DNA from: Allomuricauda sp.
GTDB lineage: Bacteria > Bacteroidota > Bacteroidia > Flavobacteriales > Flavobacteriaceae
Direction: 5' to 3'
Length of the DNA: 57,676 nt
Assembly: GCF_013911645.1 (NCBI RefSeq)
Contig: NZ_JACESV010000005.1
Location: forward strand, 1-57,676
The stretch's first letter is position 1; the number at the start of each line of letters is the position of its first letter. A program made the position numbers and the translations under genes. This document shows positions 39,488-46,850 of the stretch, piece by piece. Under the pieces are notes generated by a model. That model did no database searches, was not told the DNA's origin, and worked only from the letters and a program-made list of their open reading frames with translations.

Positions 39488-40483
39488 ATGAAAGAGACAT
39501 TAAATAAACTCATCAATCACGAAATTCTCCCCAAGGAAGAAGCCAAGCAGGTTTTGGTAAACATTGCCAAAGGAGAATACAACACCTCACAAATTGCGGC
39601 TTTCCTCACCGTGTACATGATGCGGAGCGTGACCATTGAAGAACTGGAAGGCTTTCGCGATGCCCTTTTGGAACTTTGCTTGGCCGTTGACCTTGCTGAA
39701 TACGACCCAATCGACCTGTGCGGAACGGGCGGTGACGGCAAGGATACTTTCAACATTTCTACTTTGGCCTCTTTTGTGACAGCCGGAGCTGGAATTCATG
39801 TGACCAAACACGGAAATTACGGGGTTTCCTCCAAATGTGGTAGTAGCAATGTAATGGAATTCTTGGGCATCAAATTCAGTAATAAGGCTGATTTTCTAAA
39901 GAAAACCATCGAGAAAGCTGGTATTTGTGTATTGCACGCCCCACTCTTCCACCCCGCCATGAAAAATGTGGCTCCCATCCGAAGGGAGTTGGCGGTGAAA
40001 ACATTTTTCAATATGTTGGGACCTATGGTAAACCCTGCATTTCCAAAAAATCAAATGGTAGGAGTATTTAATCTGGAATTGGCCAGAATGTATGGATACC
40101 TCTATCAAAACACAGATAAAAAGTTCACCATCTTAAATGCGTTGGATGGGTATGATGAAATCTCGTTGACGGGTGACACCAAGACCATTTCCAACAATAC
40201 CGAAGCCATATTGAAGCCTACTGATTTTGGGGTGGATAAAGTTTCACAACAAGATATTGTCGGTGGTGAAGATGTGGCAGATTCAGCTCAGATATTCATG
40301 AATATTTTACAAGGAAAAGGCACCGACGCTCAAAATAATGTGGTTTGCGCCAATGCAGGGGTAGCCATTGCTACCGTGAAGGGCATTACCCCAAAAGAAG
40401 GTTTTGAAAAAGCAAAGGAATCGTTGCTTAGTGGCAAAGGTTTACAAGCTTTAAAAAAATTACAGGAATTGAGTGAAAAGTAA
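39488..40483 (+). CDS. trpD: Anthranilate phosphoribosyltransferase
   Basis: The 331-residue enzyme joins anthranilate and PRPP. The PRPP site DLCGTGGDGKDTFNIST, the KHGNYGVSSKCGSSNVMEFLG segment and GPMVNPAFPKNQMVGVF are conserved. It is flanked by repeat clusters on both sides. Confidence 0.96.
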   Translation: MKETLNKLINHEILPKEEAKQVLVNIAKGEYNTSQIAAFLTVYMMRSVTIEELEGFRDALLELCLAVDLAEYDPIDLCGTGGDGKDTFNISTLASFVTAGAGIHVTKHGNYGVSSKCGSSNVMEFLGIKFSNKADFLKKTIEKAGICVLHAPLFHPAMKNVAPIRRELAVKTFFNMLGPMVNPAFPKNQMVGVFNLELARMYGYLYQNTDKKFTILNALDGYDEISLTGDTKTISNNTEAILKPTDFGVDKVSQQDIVGGEDVADSAQIFMNILQGKGTDAQNNVVCANAGVAIATVKGITPKEGFEKAKESLLSGKGLQALKKLQELSEK

Positions 40484-40495
40484 AAACAAAACGAA

Positions 40496-40727
40496 TGTCA
40501 TTCCTGTGAAAGCAGGAATCCATAATAAAATAGATCCCGCATCAGGTGCGGGATGACAAATTGAACAAAAACAAATGTCATTCCTGCGAAAGCAGGAATC
40601 CATAAATTGAAATGAAATAGATTCAGAACCGGTTGCGGAATAACAAAAAACAAACGAATGTCATTCCTGCGAAAGCAGGAAACCAACAGAAATAAAAAAT
40701 AGATCCCACATCAGGTGCGGGATGACA
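40496..40727 (+). repeat. Three tandem REP doublets in the trpD-trpC gap
   Basis: Units at 40496-40558, 40576-40645 and 40659-40727 recur every 80-83 bp. Each joins a left hairpin (TGTCATTCCTGCGAAAGCAGG then AATCC in the best copies) to an inverted right hairpin (GATCCCGCATCAGGTGCGGG then ATGACA) through a short A/T spacer. The middle right half is degraded. The left and right halves are both TGTCA-headed when read from their own ends. Confidence 0.9.
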
Positions 40728-40735
40728 AAAACAAC

Positions 40736-41521
40736 ATGAACATACTTGACAAAATAGTAGCCGATAAACGCAAGGAGGTCGATTTAAAAAAATCGCTTGT
40801 CACCCTGCCCCAATTGGAAGCCTCGGTGATGATGGAGCGCACCTCCGTCTCCTTGGCAGAGGTATTGCGAAAAAGCAATTCAGGCATCATTGCCGAGCAC
40901 AAACGCCGTTCCCCGTCAAAATCCGTTATCAACCAAAATTTGAGCGTACAGGACGTAGCCAAAGGGTATACCGATGCAGGGGCCTGTGGCATGTCCGTAC
41001 TTACCGATGGCAAATACTTTGGAGGCTCTTTGGACGATTTGGTGCTCGCAAGGGCTTCCACCAATATTCCTCTTTTGCGAAAGGAGTTCATCATAGATGA
41101 ATATCAAATTGTAGAGGCCAAAGCCTATGGTGCTGATGTAATTTTGTTAATTGCCGCCATTCTATCCAAAGAAGAGATAAAAACCTTGTCCGAACTGGCC
41201 AAAGGTTTGGGACTGGATGTATTGCTTGAGGTACATAATGAAGTAGAACTCGAAAAATCCCTAATGCCAAGTTTGGATATGCTAGGGGTGAACAATCGTA
41301 ATCTTAAATCTTTTGAGGTTGATTTGGAGATCAGCAAATCGCTGTCCAAAAAAATACCCGATGATTTTGTGAAGGTATCCGAAAGCGGCATTAGTTCCGT
41401 GGAAGCTATTCGCGATTTAAAGGAATTTGACTATCAAGGATTTTTGATCGGGGAAAATTTTATGAAGACGGACGAACCTGGTGAAAGTGCAAAAGAGTTT
41501 ATTAATAAGATAATCGCATAA
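40736..41521 (+). CDS. trpC: Indole-3-glycerol phosphate synthase
   Basis: The 261-residue TIM barrel protein has IIAEHKRRSPSKSVIN, SVLTDGKYFGGSLDDL, PLLRKEFIIDEYQIVEAKAYGAD, LGVNNRNLKSFEVD and VSESGISSVE. I use ATG 40736 (MNILDKIVADKRKEV); an in-frame ATG at 40715 would make seven extra residues encoded by the adjacent repeat. Confidence 0.95.
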   Translation: MNILDKIVADKRKEVDLKKSLVTLPQLEASVMMERTSVSLAEVLRKSNSGIIAEHKRRSPSKSVINQNLSVQDVAKGYTDAGACGMSVLTDGKYFGGSLDDLVLARASTNIPLLRKEFIIDEYQIVEAKAYGADVILLIAAILSKEEIKTLSELAKGLGLDVLLEVHNEVELEKSLMPSLDMLGVNNRNLKSFEVDLEISKSLSKKIPDDFVKVSESGISSVEAIRDLKEFDYQGFLIGENFMKTDEPGESAKEFINKIIA

Positions 41522-41615
41522 CGTCATTTCGAACTGTCAGATTGAGCGCAGTCGAAATCAAAGTGAGAAATCCATTTTGAGATTCCTCAATCGCAAAGCT
41601 CATTTCGGAATGACA
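41522..41615 (+). repeat. REPIN-like element with nested head in the trpC-trpF gap
   Basis: It starts CGTCATTTCGAAC, then a second head TGTCAGATTGAGCGCAGTCG, AAATC, a spacer and an inverted arm ending GGAATGACA at 41615. The inner TGTCA unit lies within the loop of the outer one. It begins in the base right after the trpC stop. Confidence 0.7.
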
Positions 41616-41628
41616 ACGACCACAAACT

Positions 41629-42330
41629 ATGAAACTAAAAATCTGCGGTATGAACCATAACCCTACCGAAGTTGCCCAATTGCAACCGGATTATCTAGGG
41701 TTTATTTTTTGGGAGCCTTCTTCCAGATATTTTTTGGGAGATATGCCCAAATTGTCCAGTTCTATCAAAAAAGTGGGTGTTTTTGTGGATGCACCTTTGG
41801 AAGAAGTTTTGGAAAAAGTCGAGCAATATCAATTAAACGCGGTTCAACTCCACGGAAAGGAAAGTGCTGAGTATTGCAAAGCATTAAAGGAAGGCTTTCT
41901 GTCATTTCGAGCGCAGTCGAGAAATCAGGGAAATTTTAACCAAAAAGAGGTCTCGACTACGCTCGACCTGACAACGCTAGAAATCATCAAAGTATTCTCC
42001 ATCAAAGATGATTTTGATTTTGATGTCCTGAAAGATTATGAAGAAGTCTGTGATTATTTTCTTTTTGACACGAAAGGAAAATTGCCAGGTGGCAACGGCT
42101 ATACTTTTGATTGGGATGTTTTGAAAAAGTATCCATCCAACAAGCCCTACTTTTTAAGTGGCGGCATTGGATTGGATTCCGAAGAGAAATTAAAAGAATT
42201 TTTAAACAGTCCTGCTTCCAAAAACTGTTTTGCCATAGATGTGAACAGTAAATTTGAAACAGCACCTGGATTAAAAAATATTGAAGACTTAAAAATATTT
42301 ATTGAATCGCTCAAGAGCGGTCACAACTAA
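41629..42330 (+). CDS. trpF: Phosphoribosylanthranilate isomerase with an in-frame repeat insertion
   Basis: The 233-residue TIM-barrel enzyme (LKICGMNHNPTEV, DYLGFIFWEPSSRYF, KVGVFVDAPLEEV, FDTKGKLPGGNGYTFDW, FLSGGIGLD) is about 25 residues longer than the usual ~205-210. Residues 91-115 (LSFRAQSRNQG, then FNQKEVSTTLDLT) are encoded by an inverted repeat pair at 41900-41973, placed in a loop just before the strand LEIIKVFSI. Removing it gives 208 residues, a normal length. Catalytic Cys-7 and the Asp region look intact, so it is probably active. Confidence 0.93.
   Translation: MKLKICGMNHNPTEVAQLQPDYLGFIFWEPSSRYFLGDMPKLSSSIKKVGVFVDAPLEEVLEKVEQYQLNAVQLHGKESAEYCKALKEGFLSFRAQSRNQGNFNQKEVSTTLDLTTLEIIKVFSIKDDFDFDVLKDYEEVCDYFLFDTKGKLPGGNGYTFDWDVLKKYPSNKPYFLSGGIGLDSEEKLKEFLNSPASKNCFAIDVNSKFETAPGLKNIEDLKIFIESLKSGHN
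41900..41973 (+). repeat. REP doublet (REPIN) translated inside trpF
   Basis: Two 27-nt inverted copies flank a 20-nt spacer (74 nt total). The left begins TGTCATTTCGAGCGCAGTCG and continues AGAAATC. The right, read on the minus strand, begins TGTCAGGTCGAGCGTAGTCG and continues AGACCTC. Arm changes TT/AA to GG/CC are compensatory, so the hairpins are conserved by structure. Confidence 0.9.
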
Positions 42331-42342
42331 AAAAAGAAATCT

Positions 42343-43527
42343 ATGAAGAGCTATCATGCAGATGAACGCGGGTATTATGGTGAGTTCGGCGGTGCATTTA
42401 TCCCCGAAATGCTGTATCCCAATTGCGAAGAGCTTCGGCAGAACTATCTCAGTATTATGGAAGAACCTTCGTTCAAAGAAGAATTCCATCAATTGTTGAA
42501 GGATTATGTAGGCAGGCCCACCCCGCTTTATTTCGCCAATCGTTTATCAGAAAAATACAATACAAAAATCTATCTCAAACGGGAAGATTTATGCCATACC
42601 GGTGCTCATAAGGTCAATAATACCATCGGACAAATTTTGATGGCCAAAAAATTGGGCAAGAACCGAATCATTGCAGAAACAGGAGCAGGTCAGCACGGAG
42701 TGGCCACAGCAACCGTTTGTGCGTTAATGGGAATTGAGTGCATCGTGTACATGGGCGAAATTGACATTGCACGCCAAGCCCCAAACGTAGCTCGCATGAA
42801 AATGCTGGGTGCAGAGGTAAGACCTGCCAAATCGGGCAGTAAAACATTGAAAGATGCCACAAACGAGGCAATTCGAGACTGGATCAACAATCCAGTGGAC
42901 ACACATTACATTATTGGTTCTGTTGTTGGCCCCCACCCCTACCCGGATATGGTGGCCCGTTTTCAATCCGTAATCTCTGAGGAAATCAAAAATCAGCTTC
43001 AAGAAAAAGAAGGCCGTGAAAACCCAGATTATGTTGTGGCCTGTGTGGGCGGCGGAAGTAATGCTGCAGGAGCATACTATCATTATTTGGATGTTCCCGA
43101 AGTGGGCATTATTGCAGTGGAAGCTGCGGGAAAAGGCATTCACTCTGGCGAAAGTGCAGCCACCTCTGCTTTAGGAAAAGTGGGCATCATTCACGGTAGC
43201 AAGACCCTGTTGATGCAGACACAGGATGGACAGATTACCGAACCCTACTCCATATCAGCAGGACTGGATTACCCGGGTGTAGGGCCAATGCATGCGCATT
43301 TATATGCTTCAGGTCGAGGGGAGTTTATTTCCATTACCGATGATGATGCCATGAAGGCCGGTTTGGAGCTTTGTAAACTAGAGGGTATCATACCGGCAAT
43401 AGAAACTTCCCATGCCCTGGCCATTTTTGAGGAAAGGAAATTCAATCCAGATGATGTGGTGGTAGTGAACCTATCCGGACGTGGGGACAAAGATTTACAG
43501 AACTATATTGATTATTTTAAATTATAA
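42343..43527 (+). CDS. trpB: Tryptophan synthase beta chain
   Basis: The 394-residue PLP enzyme joins indole and serine. The PLP lysine lies in [19 protein letters not shown]; phosphate-binding GGGSNAAG and the [13 protein letters not shown] segment are intact. It follows trpF by 12 bp without a repeat. Confidence 0.97.
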   Translation: MKSYHADERGYYGEFGGAFIPEMLYPNCEELRQNYLSIMEEPSFKEEFHQLLKDYVGRPTPLYFANRLSEKYNTKIYLKREDLCHTGAHKVNNTIGQILMAKKLGKNRIIAETGAGQHGVATATVCALMGIECIVYMGEIDIARQAPNVARMKMLGAEVRPAKSGSKTLKDATNEAIRDWINNPVDTHYIIGSVVGPHPYPDMVARFQSVISEEIKNQLQEKEGRENPDYVVACVGGGSNAAGAYYHYLDVPEVGIIAVEAAGKGIHSGESAATSALGKVGIIHGSKTLLMQTQDGQITEPYSISAGLDYPGVGPMHAHLYASGRGEFISITDDDAMKAGLELCKLEGIIPAIETSHALAIFEERKFNPDDVVVVNLSGRGDKDLQNYIDYFKL

Positions 43528-43532
43528 TTTAA

Positions 43533-43708
43533 TGTCATTCCTGCGGAACCCTGAGCGTAGTCGAAGGGAAAGCAGAAATCCATAATAAAATAGATCCCGC
43601 ATCAGGTACGGGATGACAAACCGAACAAAAAACGAATGTCATTCCTGTGGAAGCAGGAATCCAAAAAAGAATTGAAAATGGACCCCCGCATCAAGGTGCG
43701 GGATGACA
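43533..43708 (+). repeat. Two REP doublets, one nested, in the trpB-trpA gap
   Basis: Unit 43533-43618 starts TGTCATTCCTGCG, carries GAACCCTGAGCGTAGTCG and AAGGGAA in its loop, then GCAGAAATCC and the usual right arm ending ATGACA. Unit 43637-43708 is the plain doublet. The insert in the first loop is another REP-type core (CCCTGAGCGTAGTCGAAGGG). Confidence 0.85.
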
Positions 43709-43722
43709 AAAACAAACTAGAA

Positions 43723-44484
43723 ATGAACAGGATCAAACAAAAATTACAAGAGGATAAAAAAATTCTTTCCATATATTTTTCGGCTGGATACCCCAATTTG
43801 GACGACACCGTTAAAATCATCGAAGATTTGGAAAAAAGCGGCGTCGACCTCATCGAAATAGGACTCCCTTTCAGTGACCCTTTGGCCGATGGACCGACCA
43901 TACAAGAAAGTTCCACGGCGGCCCTTAAAAATGGGATGAACACAGCTTTGCTCTTTGGGCAATTGAAAGATATTCGAAAAACCGTCAGCATTCCCCTCAT
44001 TTTAATGGGTTATTTTAACCCTGTGCTTCAATATGGCGTGGAGGAATTTTGTGCCAAATGTGAAGAAATCGGAATCGATGGACTGATTCTTCCCGATTTA
44101 CCTCTGGATGTGTACAAAGAAGAATATGAAGACATTTTTAAAAAACATGGATTAATCAATGTTTTCCTGATCACTCCCCAAACAAGTGATGAACGTATCA
44201 AAGCCATTGATGATGCCTCCGAAGGATTCATTTACATGGTGAGTTCGGCCAGTACAACCGGGGCCAAACAAGGTTTTGGAACAGAACAATCGGACTATTT
44301 TGAACGCGTTGCCAACATGCAGTTGAAAAACCCTCAAATTGTTGGGTTTGGCATTAGCAATGCCGAAACTTTTGAGCAAGCGACCAAAAAAACAAAAGGA
44401 GCTATCATTGGTTCGGCTTTCATCAAACATGTAACAGCAAATGGAGTGGATGGTATTAGTGACTTTGTGAAGCAAATTCGTTAA
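43723..44484 (+). CDS. trpA: Tryptophan synthase alpha chain
   Basis: The 253-residue TIM-barrel protein cleaves indole-glycerol phosphate. Conserved SIYFSAGYPNLDDTVKII, VDLIEIGLPFSDPLADGPTIQ and GIDGLILPDLP hold the catalytic Glu and Asp. I use ATG 43723; the open frame reaches an ATG at 43636 but the extra 29 residues come from the upstream repeat. It is the last trp gene. Confidence 0.95.
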   Translation: MNRIKQKLQEDKKILSIYFSAGYPNLDDTVKIIEDLEKSGVDLIEIGLPFSDPLADGPTIQESSTAALKNGMNTALLFGQLKDIRKTVSIPLILMGYFNPVLQYGVEEFCAKCEEIGIDGLILPDLPLDVYKEEYEDIFKKHGLINVFLITPQTSDERIKAIDDASEGFIYMVSSASTTGAKQGFGTEQSDYFERVANMQLKNPQIVGFGISNAETFEQATKKTKGAIIGSAFIKHVTANGVDGISDFVKQIR

Positions 44485-44518
44485 ATTTCAGCTTTTAAAA
44501 TCAACGCTGACCTGTCTC

Positions 44519-46015
44519 ATGAAAAAAACACTATCCCTAGTTTGCCTATCCCTTACTTTTTCCCTTTTCGCGCAGGATGATGTAGCCGTAAAATCGCAAG
44601 TGGCCGATGCCATTAACGAAATTCGGGAATTTATTGCCATTCCCAACGACGCTTTGGATGCTACTGATATAGATCGCAACATCATGTGGTTGAAGCGTAA
44701 ATTTGGTGATAGAGGCTTTAATACTGCCGTTTTGGACACAGAAGGGCTTCCCCTGTTTTTTGCGGCCACGCCAGTGAGTGGTGAAAAACCCACCATACTC
44801 ATTTACATGCATTTTGATGGGCAATCCGTAGACCCATCCAAATGGGACCAGCCCAATCCCTATCAAGTGGTTTTAAAAAAGCCCAGTGATGATGGTTTTG
44901 AAACGGTTTCTTTTGATGAACTGGGGGATGACATTAATTATGATTGGCGTTTGTTCGGACGGTCAACTTCTGATGATAAATCGCCCATTGTGATGCTTTT
45001 GAACGCCGTGGATTTATTAAAGAAGGATGGCAAAGAAATTCCTTTTAACATAAAAGTGATTTTGGACAGTGAAGAGGAGAAGAGCAGCAAACCCTTGCCT
45101 GCTGCCGTTAAGCAGTACCGCGAACTATTGGAATCCGATTTTTTAATGATCGTGGACGGACCTGTTCATGCTTCGGAAAACCCAACGGTGGTTTACGGGT
45201 GTCGAGGCATCACCACCTTGACGCTTACCACCTATGGCCCCATAAAACCTCAACACAGTGGACATTACGGCAATTATGCACCAAACCCCGGGTTTCAGTT
45301 GGCACAGTTGCTGGCCACCATGAAAGATACCGAAGGTAGGGTGACCATTCCCGGCTATTACGACGGCATTTCCATCAATGAAAAAACCGATTCCATACTA
45401 AAAAGTGTTCCTGATAGCGACAAGGCGATTGCTGAAAAGCTTCAGTTTAAAACTGCCGAAAAAGTGGGTGGTTATTATCAAGAGGCTTTACAATACCCAT
45501 CCTTGAACATTCGTGGTTTGGGTTCGGGATGGGTCGGTGAGAAAGCACGGACCATTGTTCCCGAAAGTGCAACTGCGGAACTGGATTTGAGGTTGGTAGT
45601 AGAAAGTGATGGAGATCGTCTTAAAAACTTAGTAAAGGACCATATCACTAAACAGGGATACAAAGTATTGGACCATATACCTTCCAAAGAGGAGCGTATG
45701 CAGTTTGATAAAATTGTTACCGTGGAGGAAGGTAGCGTTACCGATGCTTTCCGAACCGAATTGGACAATCCTTATGGCAAGTTTATCGTAAACACGTTAA
45801 ACATGAGCTTTGGAGAAGAGGTGATTCAGATACGTACCATGGGCGGAACCGTTCCTATTTCCCCTTTTATCAACGAATTAAAGATTCCTGCCTTTATTGT
45901 ACCGGTGGTCAATCCCGATAACAACCAACATAGTCCCAACGAGAATGTCAAGATTGGACAATTGGCCTATGGGATTAAGGCGTTTTATGGAATTCTTTCT
46001 TCGGAAATGAATTAA
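44519..46015 (+). CDS. Exported M20-family peptidase
   Basis: The 498-residue protein has a signal peptide (ending LTFSLFAQDD) and M20 metallopeptidase features: ILIYMHFDGQSVDP (first metal His/Asp), FGRSTSDDKSP (bridging Asp), ILDSEEEKSS (Glu pair) and a dimerisation lid (GCRGITTLTLTTYGP). It would hydrolyse dipeptides or N-acyl amino acids outside the cytoplasm. It ends 4 bp into the convergent UDG-like gene. Confidence 0.88.
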   Translation: MKKTLSLVCLSLTFSLFAQDDVAVKSQVADAINEIREFIAIPNDALDATDIDRNIMWLKRKFGDRGFNTAVLDTEGLPLFFAATPVSGEKPTILIYMHFDGQSVDPSKWDQPNPYQVVLKKPSDDGFETVSFDELGDDINYDWRLFGRSTSDDKSPIVMLLNAVDLLKKDGKEIPFNIKVILDSEEEKSSKPLPAAVKQYRELLESDFLMIVDGPVHASENPTVVYGCRGITTLTLTTYGPIKPQHSGHYGNYAPNPGFQLAQLLATMKDTEGRVTIPGYYDGISINEKTDSILKSVPDSDKAIAEKLQFKTAEKVGGYYQEALQYPSLNIRGLGSGWVGEKARTIVPESATAELDLRLVVESDGDRLKNLVKDHITKQGYKVLDHIPSKEERMQFDKIVTVEEGSVTDAFRTELDNPYGKFIVNTLNMSFGEEVIQIRTMGGTVPISPFINELKIPAFIVPVVNPDNNQHSPNENVKIGQLAYGIKAFYGILSSEMN

Positions 46016-46710
46016 AAAAACTCCCGGTACTGCATTACCCTGAAGTCAAGAGTATTGAAATCAGGGTTTTTGTTTTTTAAATCCTTATAGGCTTGTAAAC
46101 TCCCAACAGCACGGTTAGCAGCGCCTGAAGGGGCGGTTAATGAGACGGTTTTAACCGTTCTCGACTGCGCTCGAACTGACATAGAGCTTGAATCAAGAGG
46201 CAACTCCAAATGATGTATTCGGGGCACTTCGTTGGAGACAACTTTTAATTTTAGCCCACATTCCTTTAACTGTTTGCGAAAGAAATATTCGGGACCGTTT
46301 TTACTATTTCCTCCGGTGAACAAAAGTGTCCTAATGTTCGGGTATTTCTGTAAGTACCCCACCAAATCCCGGAGCACTACGTTCTGCATCCCCAAATCGG
46401 AAGCATCTATTTTTTCACGTTCGGCACTCTCCACAATATCGCAGACCCCAATTTTATTTTCAATCAGAAAACGCTTGCGCTGCTCAACGGCTTCATTTGT
46501 GGTTTCATACTTTAATCCCAAGTCAAAGATTTTATCCAAAATGGGCCACAATTGTCCATTGCAACTGCCATAACAGAAATCTACATCTTGGGGTTTTAAC
46601 TCTCCCGTAGTAAAACGGGGTGGCGGTAAAGTGCCCACAATCAATTTAGTGGCCTCGGGCAACAAAAAAGGTTCGTAAGGATGTGTATGCTTAAAGAGTT
46701 TTGAACTCAA
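46012..46710 (-). CDS. Uracil-DNA-glycosylase-like protein with in-frame repeat
   Basis: The 232-residue protein resembles the UDG superfamily: KLIVGTLPPPRFTTGE near the start, FCYGSCNGQLWPILDK, and a C-terminal TVSLTAPSGAANRAVGS segment. It may excise damaged or deaminated bases, but active residues are not certain. A REP-like repeat (46157-46181) is translated in frame and adds about nine residues around SMSVRAQSRTV. It overlaps the convergent M20 gene by 4 nt. Confidence 0.7.
   Translation of the reverse strand: MSSKLFKHTHPYEPFLLPEATKLIVGTLPPPRFTTGELKPQDVDFCYGSCNGQLWPILDKIFDLGLKYETTNEAVEQRKRFLIENKIGVCDIVESAEREKIDASDLGMQNVVLRDLVGYLQKYPNIRTLLFTGGNSKNGPEYFFRKQLKECGLKLKVVSNEVPRIHHLELPLDSSSMSVRAQSRTVKTVSLTAPSGAANRAVGSLQAYKDLKNKNPDFNTLDFRVMQYREFF
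46157..46181 (-). repeat. Single REP translated inside the UDG-like gene
   Basis: Read on the minus strand, TGTCAGTTCGAGCGCAGTCG followed by AGAAC matches the trpF arms except for the variable pair. It encodes SVRAQSR, almost the SFRAQSR of TrpF, in the same frame relation to the repeat. Confidence 0.85.
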
Positions 46711-46807
46711 AGCTTCAAGTTTTAAGTTTTCTTATCTGAGCACCTATAAATAATCAGCGTAATACTAAATTATAAGCATTACACTGATTGAATATAAAAG
46801 TTTGTGA

Positions 46808-46833
46808 GACCCTGAGACAAGCTCAGGGTGACG
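46808..46833 (-). repeat. REP-like hairpin after ppc
   Basis: CCCTGAG, loop ACAAG and CTCAGGG (46810-46828), followed by TGACGG, form a hairpin with an inverted CGTCA head read from the minus strand. It lies 18 bp after the ppc stop. It belongs to a CCCTGAGCTTGTC-type repeat family. Confidence 0.6.
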
Positions 46834-46850
46834 GCAGTATTAATCCGAGA

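Noticed and set aside
40496..40727. CRISPR array
   Set aside because: The units are inverted pairs with short A/T spacers of variable length; there are no uniform unique spacers and no cas genes nearby.
43636..43722. N-terminal extension of TrpA
   Set aside because: The extra residues are encoded by the REP doublet and do not belong to the trpA family start.
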